50,687 nt of DNA from the NCBI RefSeq assembly GCF_011742165.1, contig NZ_JAAQTO010000001.1, forward strand, positions 1-50,687. Reading direction: 5' to 3'. Below the pieces are notes generated by a model, which was not told the DNA's origin, searched no databases, and saw only the letters and a list, made by a program, of their open reading frames with translations. Both the position numbers and the translations under genes were made by a program. The DNA comes from Billgrantia bachuensis. Its GTDB lineage: Bacteria; Pseudomonadota; Gammaproteobacteria; Pseudomonadales; Halomonadaceae. How positions within the stretch are numbered: the stretch's first letter is position 1; every line of letters begins with the position of its first letter. Shown piece by piece: positions 36,631 through 45,557 of this stretch.

Positions 36631-37557
36631 TCAAGCCGGCGGCTTGCGCTGGGTCAGGACGATGGCCACCGACGAGAGTATCAGGATCAGGGCTATCAGC
36701 AGCCGCCACGTGATCGGCTCGTCAAGCAGTACCACGGCACCGGCTACGCCGACCACCGGAATGATCAGCGTACTGATGGTGGACTGACCGATGGTGAGGC
36801 GATTGACGTTGCGAAACCACAGCATCTGCGCCAGGCAAATGGCGAAGACGAGATGGTAGCTCAAGCCGAACCAGGTCGAGGGGCGCCAGTTGCCGGGAGC
36901 GCTCGGCGTTTCGAACAGGACGGCGAGCAGCGCCATCGGCAGGGCGCATAGGGCGAACTGCCACCCGGTGATGACCGCGGGGTGAGCCTGCCAGCCACCG
37001 CGGCGCTTGATCAGCACGGTACCCAGCGCCCAGGAGAGCGCGGCGCCGAGCACGAAGGTCGGGCCGACGAGGCCTTCGAAGCCTGCCTGCCAGGCGGCCG
37101 GGCCCAGCAGTACCAGCAGTCCGGCCTGGCCAAGCCCGAGCCCCAGCCACTGTCGTGAAGTGACCCGTTCACCGAGCAGCCCGATGGCCAGCAGCAGGGC
37201 CCAGCAGGGCATGGTGAAAGCGACGATGGCGGCCTGGGACGTGGGCATGTGCAGCTGGCCGAAGGCGGTACCCAGGTTGAAGCCGAGTATGGTGAAGACA
37301 CCGCTCGCGGCCAGCCACCCGCGTTCACCGCGTGGAATGGCCAGCGACCATTGGTGCAGCCAGGCCCAGCTCAGCAACACGAGAGCGCCTACGGTGAAAC
37401 CGATGGCACGCAGGCTGAAGGGGGGAATGTCCATCAGGCTGAAGCGTACCGCCGGCCAGTTGCCGCCCCAGAACAGCCCGATCGCGGCGATCAGCAGCAG
37501 CGTGACGGCGTCGTGGCGGCGCAGCGTCGAGGCGGAAGAGGGGGCCTGGGTCGACAT
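36631..37557 (-). CDS. EamA/DMT-family transporter
   Basis: A 308-residue membrane protein with ten predicted TM segments in two EamA repeats (first begins LLLIAAIGLFWGGNWPAVRF; second begins after VGPTFVLGAALSWALGTVLI). Many family members export amino acids or metabolites. It starts 6 bp after the upstream dehydrogenase stop and precedes the aminotransferase gene, so it belongs to the leftward operon. It may remove excess product or a toxic intermediate; the substrate is unknown. Confidence 0.92.
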   Translation of the reverse strand: MSTQAPSSASTLRRHDAVTLLLIAAIGLFWGGNWPAVRFSLMDIPPFSLRAIGFTVGALVLLSWAWLHQWSLAIPRGERGWLAASGVFTILGFNLGTAFGQLHMPTSQAAIVAFTMPCWALLLAIGLLGERVTSRQWLGLGLGQAGLLVLLGPAAWQAGFEGLVGPTFVLGAALSWALGTVLIKRRGGWQAHPAVITGWQFALCALPMALLAVLFETPSAPGNWRPSTWFGLSYHLVFAICLAQMLWFRNVNRLTIGQSTISTLIIPVVGVAGAVVLLDEPITWRLLIALILILSSVAIVLTQRKPPA

Positions 37558-37563
37558 GCCGGC

Positions 37564-38955
37564 TCAGCCTTCCGCGACCAGGATCTTGTTTCGGTTGAGA
37601 AGGCCGTGGGGGTCCAGGGCCCGTTTCAGCGTTCGCATCAGGGCGACCTCCTCCGGCGTGCGAGAGATCGACAGGTAGTCGCGCTTCTCCAGGCCGATGC
37701 CGTGCTCGGCGGATACCGAACCGCCCAGCGCGGCCAGCGGCCCGTAGACGATCTGCTCCACGGCGCGCCGGGTTTCGGCTCCGCTGTCGCCCACGCCGAC
37801 AGAGACGTGCAGGTTGCCGTCGCCCAGGTGGCCGAACACCACGATGCGGCCGTGCGGCCAGCGCTCGCCTATGGCGCGCTCGAGCTCTTCGGCGTAGCCC
37901 GGCATGTCGGGAATCGGCAGGCTGACGTCGAAGGTGAAGAGCGGGGCAAGCTGCTCTATTAGCCCCTTGATGTCCTCGCGGATGTTCCAGATCCCCTGGC
38001 GCTGTGCATCGGACTGGGCGAGCACCGCGTCCTCGATCAAGCCGGCCTCGAGCGCCGACTCAAGGGCCGCGCCGAACTGAGCGGCATTGACCGTGTCGTC
38101 GTTGCCCAGAGACTCGATGATGACATAGTAGGGCCAGCGGACCGGCAGGGGGGGCGTGTTGCGACCGCTCTCCTCGGTGAGCAGCGCATAGTGGTTGCGC
38201 CACATCACCTCGAAGGTGCCCAGGCTTCCGCCAAGTTCGCGGCCCATGTGCCGAAGCAGGCCGGTGACCCCGGCGAAATCGGGGCAGGCGACCAGCGCGG
38301 TGCGCTCGCTGGCCATCCGGGGTTGCAGCCTGAGCACTGCCCGGGTAACGATGCCCAGTGTTCCTTCACTGCCGATGAACAGCTGCTTGAGGTCGTAGCC
38401 GGCGTTGTTCTTGAGCATGCGGTTCATGGAACTGACTATGGTGCCGTCGGCCAACACCGCCTCCAGCCCCAGTACCTGCTGGCGCATCATGCCGTAGCGG
38501 ATCACCCGCACGCCGCCGGCGTTGGTGGCGATATTGCCACCGATGGTGCAGGAACCGCGTGCCCCCAGGTCGAGCGGAAACACCAGGTCATGGGCTTCGG
38601 CGGCTTCCTGGACCGCTTGCAGCGGTGAGCCGGCCTGAACGGTCATGGTGCCTCCAACGGGGTCGATCGATTCGATGGCGCTCATGCGCTCCAGCGACAC
38701 GACCAGTTCATCCGGGTTCGCTTCGCCGCCGTGTACCAACCCGGTGAGTCCACCATGGGTGACCACGGGCTGGCCTGCGGCATGGCACAGGCGCATCACA
38801 TCGGCCAGCTCGTCGGTGCTGCCTGGGCGCACAATGGCGCCGGCGCGACAGCTCGTCCCGCTCATCCAGTCGACACGGCGTTGCTTCACGTCCTCTCCGG
38901 TCAGCACGTTGCCCGCGCCGACGACGGCGGCCACTTCCTTCAGTAACGCTTCCAT
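37564..38955 (-). CDS. GlcD/D2HGDH-type FAD-binding 2-hydroxyacid dehydrogenase
   Basis: A 463-residue flavoprotein of the GlcD / D-2-hydroxyglutarate dehydrogenase family. The FAD-binding PCMH domain covers about residues 35-215 (VVTHGGLTGLVHGGEANPDE, LDLGARGSCTIGGNIATNAG). The C-terminal FAD-linked oxidase domain has VVFGHLGDGNLHVSV and SVSAEHGIGLEKRDYL, the metal- and substrate-binding motifs. The start at 38955 (MEALLKEV) is supported by AAGGAAG upstream; an N-terminal extension in frame to 39102 would run into the ATPase gene and is Arg-rich non-coding in look. The substrate is probably a D-2-hydroxyacid (lactate, 2-hydroxyglutarate or similar). Confidence 0.92.
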   Translation of the reverse strand: MEALLKEVAAVVGAGNVLTGEDVKQRRVDWMSGTSCRAGAIVRPGSTDELADVMRLCHAAGQPVVTHGGLTGLVHGGEANPDELVVSLERMSAIESIDPVGGTMTVQAGSPLQAVQEAAEAHDLVFPLDLGARGSCTIGGNIATNAGGVRVIRYGMMRQQVLGLEAVLADGTIVSSMNRMLKNNAGYDLKQLFIGSEGTLGIVTRAVLRLQPRMASERTALVACPDFAGVTGLLRHMGRELGGSLGTFEVMWRNHYALLTEESGRNTPPLPVRWPYYVIIESLGNDDTVNAAQFGAALESALEAGLIEDAVLAQSDAQRQGIWNIREDIKGLIEQLAPLFTFDVSLPIPDMPGYAEELERAIGERWPHGRIVVFGHLGDGNLHVSVGVGDSGAETRRAVEQIVYGPLAALGGSVSAEHGIGLEKRDYLSISRTPEEVALMRTLKRALDPHGLLNRNKILVAEG

Positions 38956-38983
38956 CGATCTTCCTTCTCTTCGTCGTCGTGTA

Positions 38984-40606
38984 TCAGGCCATGGCCGCTT
39001 CATGCGCCCGGCCGGGAATGGCATCGAGCAACTGCCTGGTATACGCCTCGCTGGGATTGAGGAATACTTCCTTGGCGGTACCCTGCTCGACGATGCGACC
39101 ATGCTGCATGACGATGATGGTGTCGCAGATCTGAGCCGCGACCCGCAGGTCGTGGGTTATGAATAGCAGCGACAGCGATAGCTTCTGCTTGAGCTCCTCG
39201 AGCAGTTCGAGCACCTGGGCCTGGATCGACACGTCGAGTGCCGAGACTGCCTCGTCGGCGACGATCAGCTCCGGGTTGAGCGCGAGGGCCCGGGCAATGC
39301 CGATGCGTTGGCGCTGGCCGCCTGAAAACTCGTGGGGGAAGCGATCAACGGCCACGGCGCCGAGCCCCACCAGTTCCAACAGCTCCTCGGCCTGACGCAT
39401 GGCCTGGGCACGAGGCACGCCGTTGGCCATGGGGCCCTGGGCGATGGCATAGCCCACCCGATGGCGCGGGTTGAGCGAGGCGTAGGGGTCCTGGAAAATC
39501 ATCTGCACGCGATGACGTTCCCGGCGCAGCGCGTCTCCCCGCAGAGCTGAGAGGTCGGTGCCTGCCAGGCTCAGCGAGCCGCTGTCCGGGCGCTCCAGGC
39601 GTACCACGCAGCGCCCCAGGGTCGACTTTCCCGAACCGGATTCGCCGACGATGCCTACCGTCTCGCCCCTGGCCAGGCTAAAGCTGACGTCGTCAAGGGC
39701 GCGAACCTCGCGGGCCGGCTTGAACAGGCCGCCACGGGAGCGGAACACCTTGTGAAGGTGGCAAACCTCCAGCAGCGGTTGCGGTCTTTCGCCTTCACGG
39801 ATGTCGGGGATGACGTTGCTGGGAATGGCCTCGAGCAGGGCTCGGGTATAGTCGTGGCGTGGATTGTCGAGCACTTCCTGCGCCGTACCAAGCTCGACGA
39901 TCCGGCCGTAGCGCATTACGCAGACACGAGTGGCGACCTCGGCCACGACGCCGAAGTCGTGAGTAATGAACATCACCGCCATGCCGCGGCGTTGCTGTAG
40001 GTCGCGAATCAGCTCGAGGATCTGCGCCTGGGTGGTGACGTCGAGCGCTGTAGTGGGTTCGTCGGCGATCAGCAGTTCCGGCTCCAGGGCGAGCGCCATG
40101 GCGATCATCACGCGCTGGCGCTGGCCGCCGGAGAGCTGGAACGGGTAGGCGCGGATGGCCCGGTCGGGTTGGGGGATGCCCACCTCCTCGAGCAGCGCCA
40201 GTGCCCTGTCCTGTCGTTCGCGGCCGTTGTACTTGCCATGCGCCTCGAACACTTCGGCGATCTGGGCGCCGACGCGCATCAGCGGGTTGAGCGCCGTCAT
40301 CGGTTCCTGAAAGATCATGCCGATGCGCAGGCCGCGTAGCTGGCGGTGCTGCTTTTCGCTCAGCGTGAGCAAGTCCTGGCCATCGAAGATCACCTCGCCG
40401 GCGGTAGCGCGCACGCCCTTTGGCAACAAGCCCATTACGGCATTGGCGGCCATCGACTTGCCGGAGCCCGATTCTCCGACCACGCACAGGATCTCGCCGC
40501 GTGCCACATCGTAGCTGACCTCCTCGACCGCGTAGTCGCGATCCGCCCCCTTGGGCAGGGCCAGGGTCAGGTCGCGAATGCTCAGTACCGGAGTAGCGTC
40601 TGTCAT
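38984..40606 (-). CDS. Peptide ABC transporter ATPase, DppD-DppF fused
   Basis: A 540-residue protein with two ABC ATPase domains in one chain, as in GsiA-type systems. Each half has Walker A GESGSGKS, a signature (LSGGQRQRV and [10 protein letters not shown]) and Walker B ([24 protein letters not shown]), plus an oligopeptide-transporter C-terminal segment. The start at 40606 (MTDATPV) is supported by GAGG nine bases upstream. It energises the two neighbouring permeases; the gene begins 11 bp after the DppC-type permease stop. Confidence 0.95.
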   Translation of the reverse strand: MTDATPVLSIRDLTLALPKGADRDYAVEEVSYDVARGEILCVVGESGSGKSMAANAVMGLLPKGVRATAGEVIFDGQDLLTLSEKQHRQLRGLRIGMIFQEPMTALNPLMRVGAQIAEVFEAHGKYNGRERQDRALALLEEVGIPQPDRAIRAYPFQLSGGQRQRVMIAMALALEPELLIADEPTTALDVTTQAQILELIRDLQQRRGMAVMFITHDFGVVAEVATRVCVMRYGRIVELGTAQEVLDNPRHDYTRALLEAIPSNVIPDIREGERPQPLLEVCHLHKVFRSRGGLFKPAREVRALDDVSFSLARGETVGIVGESGSGKSTLGRCVVRLERPDSGSLSLAGTDLSALRGDALRRERHRVQMIFQDPYASLNPRHRVGYAIAQGPMANGVPRAQAMRQAEELLELVGLGAVAVDRFPHEFSGGQRQRIGIARALALNPELIVADEAVSALDVSIQAQVLELLEELKQKLSLSLLFITHDLRVAAQICDTIIVMQHGRIVEQGTAKEVFLNPSEAYTRQLLDAIPGRAHEAAMA

Positions 40607-40617
40607 CTTTCGTTTCC

Positions 40618-41454
40618 TCAAGAGCGTTCACGCGCGAGCTTGGGATTCAGGGCGTCGTCGAGCCCCTCGCCGACCAGGTTGAGCGCCAGTACGGTGAGCA
40701 GGATCGCCACGCCGGGGAAGAAGCTCAGCCACCAGGCCTGGCGGATCACGGTGCGGGCGGCGCCGATCATGTAGCCCCACGACATCACGTTGGGGTCGCC
40801 CAGGCCGAGGAAGGAGAGCGCCGACTCGAGCAGGATGGCAGTGGCCACCATCAACGAGGCGAGCACGATGATCGGTGACAGGGTGTTGGGCAGGATCTGC
40901 CTGAGAATGATGGTGCCGTGGGTCTGGCCGACGAGTCGTGCGGCTTCCACGTATTCGCGGTGGCGCAGCGACATGAACTCGGCGCGCACCAGGCGTGCCA
41001 CCGGTGGCCAACTGACGATGGCGATGGCCAGCACGATGGACGTCACGCTGGGCTGCATGATCGCCACCAGCACGATCGCCAGGGCAAAGTTGGGAATCGT
41101 CTGGAAGAACTCGGTGAAGCGCATCAGGCCGTCGTCGATCAGTCCGCCATAGTAGCCGGCCACGGCACCCAGCGGCACACCGATCAACAGCGCTACGGAC
41201 GTCGAGACCAGGCCGATCAGCAGCGATACCCAGGCGCCATGCATCAGGCCGGCGGTCACGTCGCGGCCCATGGTGTCGGTACCCAGCCAGAAGCCTTCTG
41301 CCTCCATGGGAGCGAGAAACGGCCGCTGCACCATGCGCCAGGGCGACTCGGGATAGAGCACCGGGGCCAGGATCGCCATCAGGATGATGGCGGTCAGTAT
41401 GATCAGGCCGACCAGGGCACCTCGATTCTGCGCGAAGCGTGCAAAGAAGCTCAT
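40618..41454 (-). CDS. Peptide ABC transporter permease (DppC type)
   Basis: A 278-residue inner-membrane permease. N-terminal MSFFARFAQNRGALVGLIIL leads into LGTDTMGRDV (DppC-type signature) and the EAA loop EYVEAARLVGQTHGTIILRQ. Its ATG overlaps the DppB-type stop by 4 bp. A longer upstream open frame lies within the neighbouring permease gene and is not coding. It partners the DppB-type permease and double ATPase to import a peptide, opine or similar solute. Confidence 0.95.
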   Translation of the reverse strand: MSFFARFAQNRGALVGLIILTAIILMAILAPVLYPESPWRMVQRPFLAPMEAEGFWLGTDTMGRDVTAGLMHGAWVSLLIGLVSTSVALLIGVPLGAVAGYYGGLIDDGLMRFTEFFQTIPNFALAIVLVAIMQPSVTSIVLAIAIVSWPPVARLVRAEFMSLRHREYVEAARLVGQTHGTIILRQILPNTLSPIIVLASLMVATAILLESALSFLGLGDPNVMSWGYMIGAARTVIRQAWWLSFFPGVAILLTVLALNLVGEGLDDALNPKLARERS

Positions 41455-42428
41455 GAGCCCTCCTTGATGCGCGGATCCGCCAGGCGGTAGACGAGGTCGG
41501 TAATGATGTTGAAGACGATGACCAGGGCGGCGGAGAAGAAGAAGATGCCCAGCAGCAGGTTGTAGTCGCGCTGCTGAAGCGCCTCGAACATCAGCCGGCC
41601 GATGCCGGGCCAGGCGAAGACGGTCTCGGTGAGGATCGCGCCACCGACCATCTGGCCTGCCTGCAGGCCGGCCAGCGTGATGATCGGCAGCAAGGCATTG
41701 CGCAGGATATGACGGCGCTGAATCACCCGAGGGGAGAGTCCCTTGGCGCGGGCGGTCTTGACGTAGTCCTGCTGGCTCGCCTCCAGCATCGAGGCACGTG
41801 TCATGCGGGTGTAGATGGCCATGAAGAACAGCGCGAGGGTGGTGGCCGGAAGGACGAGATGCTTGGCGACATCGAGCACGTAAGCCAGGCCGCTGTGGCC
41901 AGCGCCGACCGTATACATGCCATAGGCGGGTAGCCAGTCGAGATAGACCGAGAACAGCACCACCGACATCAGTGCGACCCAGAATAGCGGCGTGGCATAG
42001 AAGATCAGCGCCAGTGCCATGATCAGCGAGCCCGAGGGTTTCTTGACTCGGGCCGCGGCCATGGAGCCGGCCAGGATGCCCAGCCCCAGCGACAGCACGA
42101 AAGCGGTGCCGGTGAGCAGCAGTGTCGCCGGCAGGCGCGCCAGGATGAGGTCGAGCACCGGCATGCCCTGGCGATAGGACCAGCCGAAGTCGAGCATGGC
42201 GATGCCCGAGACGTAGCGCCACAGCTGGACGTAGAGGGGTTGGTCGAGGCCGAAGCGCTCACGCAACTGGCGCAGGAACTCTTCGTCGGTGGCGCCTGCC
42301 TCGCCGGCCAGGATGGCGGCGGGGTCGCCCGGGGCCAGCTGGATCAGGATGAAATTGAAGATAATGATCAGGAACAGCACGACGACGGCCTTGAGCAGCC
42401 GCATCACGATCAAGCGGGCATAGAGCAT
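41451..42428 (-). CDS. Peptide ABC transporter permease (DppB type)
   Basis: A 325-residue permease with about six TM segments. N-terminal LLKAVVVLFLIIIFNFILIQ is followed by APGDPAAILAG. FGWSYRQGMPVLDLILARLP and the EAA loop QQDYVKTARAKGLSPRVIQR are typical of the DppB family. It follows the solute-binding gene after a 66-bp gap and overlaps the next permease gene (ATGA). Confidence 0.95.
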   Translation of the reverse strand: MLYARLIVMRLLKAVVVLFLIIIFNFILIQLAPGDPAAILAGEAGATDEEFLRQLRERFGLDQPLYVQLWRYVSGIAMLDFGWSYRQGMPVLDLILARLPATLLLTGTAFVLSLGLGILAGSMAAARVKKPSGSLIMALALIFYATPLFWVALMSVVLFSVYLDWLPAYGMYTVGAGHSGLAYVLDVAKHLVLPATTLALFFMAIYTRMTRASMLEASQQDYVKTARAKGLSPRVIQRRHILRNALLPIITLAGLQAGQMVGGAILTETVFAWPGIGRLMFEALQQRDYNLLLGIFFFSAALVIVFNIITDLVYRLADPRIKEGS

Positions 42429-42494
42429 GCAGCAAGCCTCTGAGATCGAAGTAGTGGGGCGGCTGGTATGGCCGCCCCTGTCACACGCAAGCGA

Positions 42495-44051
42495 TCAGCG
42501 ATCCAGCCAGGCGTCGCGGAACGCGTCGTTGATACCGACAGCGGACGTGATCAGGTTCTGCACGTCGCAGCGGTAGATGGTCGGAAAGCCGAGCTCCAGC
42601 AACCAGCCTACCGGGACGTCTTCGTGCAGGATCTCCTGGGCTTCGTGGTAGAGCGCCTCGCGCTCCTCCTCGGGATAGGCGGTGGCCGCCTGGTCGAACA
42701 GCTCGTCGATGCGCTCGTTCTCGTAGCCTTCGACGTTGTTCCAGGGCGAGCCCTTCTCGATGTTGTCCGAACGGTAGGAACGGGTGATGCCCAGGGCCGG
42801 GTCGCCGTACTGGTAGAGGTAGGTGAAGGCCAGGTCGTAGTCCCAGTCGCCCAGCCGCTGATTCCAGCCACCCACGTCGGTGGCCACGGTGGTCACGTTC
42901 ACCCCGACCTCGCGCAGGTTTTGCTGCACGGCCTCGGCCCAGCGAGTCCAGGTCTCGCCGTAGGGCAGCGGCAGCAGGCGGATCTCCTCGCCGTCGTAGC
43001 CCATTTCTTCGAGCAGCTCGCGGGCGCGATCGGGATCGTGATCGTAGGGCTCGAGGCCGTCGTGCTGGAACTTGGCGTTCGAGCCGAACGCGGAGAGCGG
43101 TACCTTGCCCATACCGTTCCACAACACATCGCGAGCAAACTCGCGGTTCATGGCGTACATCACCGCCTGGCGGAAGCGCTTGTCGGCGGTGGGCCCCTCG
43201 CGATTGTTCATCCACAGCATGGCGAAGGGGCTGAAGTACTCATTGCCCTCGTCGGTGATGCACACGTTGTCCATGGCTGAGAGGCGCGGAATGTCGAAGT
43301 TCTCCACCGTGCCGTTGGGCAGCACGTCGACCGTGCCATTCTCGAAGGCCACCGCGCGGGAGGCGCCGTCGGGGATGATGTGCCAGTTCACGCCATCGAG
43401 GTAGGGCAGGCCCTCCTCGTAATAATCGTCGTTGCGCACCAGCTTGATCACGGTGCCGCGATCCCAGCTGTCGAACTTGAACGGACCGGTCCCGATAGGG
43501 TGATTGTTGGCCTCGTTGTCGCGGAAGTTGGTGCCTTCATAGATGTGCTTGGGCACCATGGTGAAGGTACCTGCCTCGAAGGAAATCAGGAACGGGCCGA
43601 AGGGTTCGGCAAGCGTGAAGACGACGGTGTGATCGTCGGTGGCCTCGATGCTCTCCACGTGTTGCAAGACCGCACGTGCGCTGGGGTTGAGTTCACGATG
43701 GAAGGCGTCGGCAGAGAACACCACGTCCTCGGCGGTGAAGGGCTCGCCATCATGCCATGACACGCCCTCGCGTAAATGGAAGGTATAGGTCAGGCCATCG
43801 TCGCTGACTTCCCAGGATTCGGCCAATTGCGGTATCGGCTCCAGGTCAGTGGTGTAGCGCAGCAACCCCTCGTAGATGCTGCCGGCGACCTTGCGTGTCG
43901 GGTCGTTCTGGACCATTCCCAGCACCAGGCCGGGAGGCTCGGGCTGGATGATGGTATCGATGACGCCGCCACGCTTGGGCTCGTCGGCGGTGGCGAAGGT
44001 GGCAGTAAGGGCCAGAGCAGCGAGGGCCGCGGCCAAGGGCATCTTTCTCAT
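42495..44051 (-). CDS. Peptide/opine-type solute-binding protein (family 5)
   Basis: A 518-residue SBP_bac_5 protein. The signal peptide is MRKMPLAAALAALALTATFA, with cleavage after TA. Mature motifs include LAESWEVSDDGLTYTFHLRE, GVSWHDGEPFTAEDVVFS and HPIGTGPFKFDSWDRG, the normal family architecture and length. The acidic composition fits a halophile periplasm. It is the first gene of a seven-gene leftward operon running to the aminotransferase (35453), so transporter, FAD dehydrogenase, exporter and aminotransferase probably share a substrate. The ligand is unknown. Confidence 0.95.
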   Translation of the reverse strand: MRKMPLAAALAALALTATFATADEPKRGGVIDTIIQPEPPGLVLGMVQNDPTRKVAGSIYEGLLRYTTDLEPIPQLAESWEVSDDGLTYTFHLREGVSWHDGEPFTAEDVVFSADAFHRELNPSARAVLQHVESIEATDDHTVVFTLAEPFGPFLISFEAGTFTMVPKHIYEGTNFRDNEANNHPIGTGPFKFDSWDRGTVIKLVRNDDYYEEGLPYLDGVNWHIIPDGASRAVAFENGTVDVLPNGTVENFDIPRLSAMDNVCITDEGNEYFSPFAMLWMNNREGPTADKRFRQAVMYAMNREFARDVLWNGMGKVPLSAFGSNAKFQHDGLEPYDHDPDRARELLEEMGYDGEEIRLLPLPYGETWTRWAEAVQQNLREVGVNVTTVATDVGGWNQRLGDWDYDLAFTYLYQYGDPALGITRSYRSDNIEKGSPWNNVEGYENERIDELFDQAATAYPEEEREALYHEAQEILHEDVPVGWLLELGFPTIYRCDVQNLITSAVGINDAFRDAWLDR

Positions 44052-44137
44052 TGTCGGTTCCTTCTTGTTGTCTCGGCTTTTGTTTGCGTTGGATGCCGCT
44101 AATGAACCTTATTGACCATAGCAGCGCCTCGTGAAAC

Positions 44138-44152
44138 TGTCGACAGTCGACA
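44138..44152. promoter_or_regulatory. GntR/FadR-type operator
   Basis: TGTCGAC-A-GTCGACA is a perfect inverted repeat with 7-bp arms. It overlaps the perfect 12-bp palindrome ACTGTCGACAGT. It lies in the 154-bp gap between the binding-protein gene (leftward) and the GntR gene (rightward), and fits the spacing of FadR-type operators (TnGTnnnACnA). Confidence 0.68.
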
Positions 44153-44205
44153 AAATTGGCTTTGCGTCATACTGTAGGAAAGTCAACCTCAGAGAGCCTC
44201 GATGA

Positions 44206-44886
44206 ATGACAGCTTCCAACGTCTCCGGTAGCGGCATGGTCATCCAGCAGCGCAACCTGGTGGAACAAGTGGCCGATTTCCTGACCCAGGCCATCATCAG
44301 CCAGCACTACGTGCCCGGAGAACGACTGTCGGAAGTACAATTGGCACGTGACCTGGGCGTCAGCCGGGCGCCCGTGCGTGAAGCGGCGCGCTTGCTCGAG
44401 AGCCGTGGACTGCTGGTGTCGCAACCGCGGCGCGGCTTCTTCGTGCGTGCCCTGGACGCTACCGAACTCAACGACGTATTCGACTTGCGCCTGTGCCTGG
44501 AGCGTCATGCAATGGCGCGCCTGGTCGAAAGTTACGATACCGAGAAGGAGCTCGCCCTGCGCCGACAGGTGGAGCTCATGTGCGAGGTGGCTCTGCAGGA
44601 CAGCGACAGTCGCAAGATCGAGGAGGACCTGGTCTTTCACCGCATGCTGATCGCCTTTGCCGGCAACCGGCGCCTGCTCAAGGCGTTCGACGACATCACT
44701 CATGAGCTGAGGCTGTGCATCGCGCTGATCGGCAAGACCCACGCCGAGCCCGACAGCATAGCGAGCTCCCACTGGGCATTGCTGGACGCCTTGGCCAATG
44801 GCGATCCCGGGCAGTGTCGTGAAGCCATCGACTATCATATCGGCGTGGCACAGCACTTTGTGGTGAAGGGGATCGGCGAGGTTTGA
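44206..44886 (+). CDS. GntR-family (FadR/FCD) regulator
   Basis: A 226-residue GntR repressor with an N-terminal winged HTH (GERLSEVQLARDLGVSRAPV, REAARLLESRGLL) and a C-terminal FCD effector domain, with metal-type residues in EEDLVFHRMLIAFAGNRRLL and SSHWALLDALANGD. The FCD domain typically binds a carboxylate or amino acid. Divergence from the seven-gene transporter/oxidoreductase operon and a symmetric operator in between make it the likely local regulator. The start at 44206 is chosen because it gives the HTH the usual N-terminal distance; the ribosome site is weak (AGAGAG about 11 bases upstream). Confidence 0.92.
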   Translation: MTASNVSGSGMVIQQRNLVEQVADFLTQAIISQHYVPGERLSEVQLARDLGVSRAPVREAARLLESRGLLVSQPRRGFFVRALDATELNDVFDLRLCLERHAMARLVESYDTEKELALRRQVELMCEVALQDSDSRKIEEDLVFHRMLIAFAGNRRLLKAFDDITHELRLCIALIGKTHAEPDSIASSHWALLDALANGDPGQCREAIDYHIGVAQHFVVKGIGEV

Positions 44887-44985
44887 CGCGCGAGTGAGAA
44901 TGAAGAAGCACTCTTGAAACGTGACGCGGCGCGGAACGCCCGAGACCGTCACGGGTCAGATGCGATAGACGGCCAGGGGGTGACC

Positions 44986-45441
44986 ATGCTTGCAACCATT
45001 CAGCGCTTCTTCCAGCAGGCTCTGTCCGAGCCCGAGGGGGCGGACAGGGACATACCGACGCTCGAGCGTGCCACTGCTGCCCTGCTATGCGAAGTGATGC
45101 GTGCCGATTACCACACCGACGAAGCGGAACTCGCTGCGCTGCGTCAGCTGCTCCAGAAGCATTTCAGCCTTCCTGATGATCAGGTCGAGGAATTGATGGA
45201 GTTGGCCCGCGAGGAGAGTGAGACCTCCGTCGATCATTACCAGTTCGTCAGCCTTATCAAGCAGCACTACGACTATTCGCAGCGCTGTGAGCTGGTGCGC
45301 ATGATGTGGTCGCTGGCACACGCCGATGGCGAATCGCACCACCTCGAAGAGCATCGTATCCGGCGCCTGGCCGAGCTGCTGCATGTCAGCCACTCCGACT
45401 TCATCCGTACCAAGCTGCAAGTCCAGGGCAAGGTCGAATGA
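44986..45441 (+). CDS. TerB-like tellurite-resistance-family protein
   Basis: A 151-residue alpha-helical TerB-domain protein. TAALLCEVMRADYHTDEAEL and QRCELVRMMWSLAHADGESH are two halves of the metal-binding, EF-hand-like helical repeat with conserved Asp/Glu. The start at 44986 is preferred: AGGGGGTGACC precedes it, whereas the upstream reading (from 44914) is Arg-rich and lacks a ribosome site. No ter operon partners are present, so it is a standalone TerB of uncertain function, common in proteobacteria. Confidence 0.88.
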   Translation: MLATIQRFFQQALSEPEGADRDIPTLERATAALLCEVMRADYHTDEAELAALRQLLQKHFSLPDDQVEELMELAREESETSVDHYQFVSLIKQHYDYSQRCELVRMMWSLAHADGESHHLEEHRIRRLAELLHVSHSDFIRTKLQVQGKVE

Positions 45442-45557
45442 TCGCCTTGACCAGGCGCAGGAAAGAATGGATCAAGGCAGTACCGGCCATGCCGCGCTGC
45501 TAGACTAGGCGCTCGTTCCGGCAGGTGTGTCGGATGCAACGCCTAGGGAGGAGTGGC

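Noticed and set aside
41455..42222. N-terminal extension of the DppC-type permease frame
   Set aside because: Arg/His/Pro-rich product inside the DppB gene; the true start at 41454 overlaps the DppB stop.
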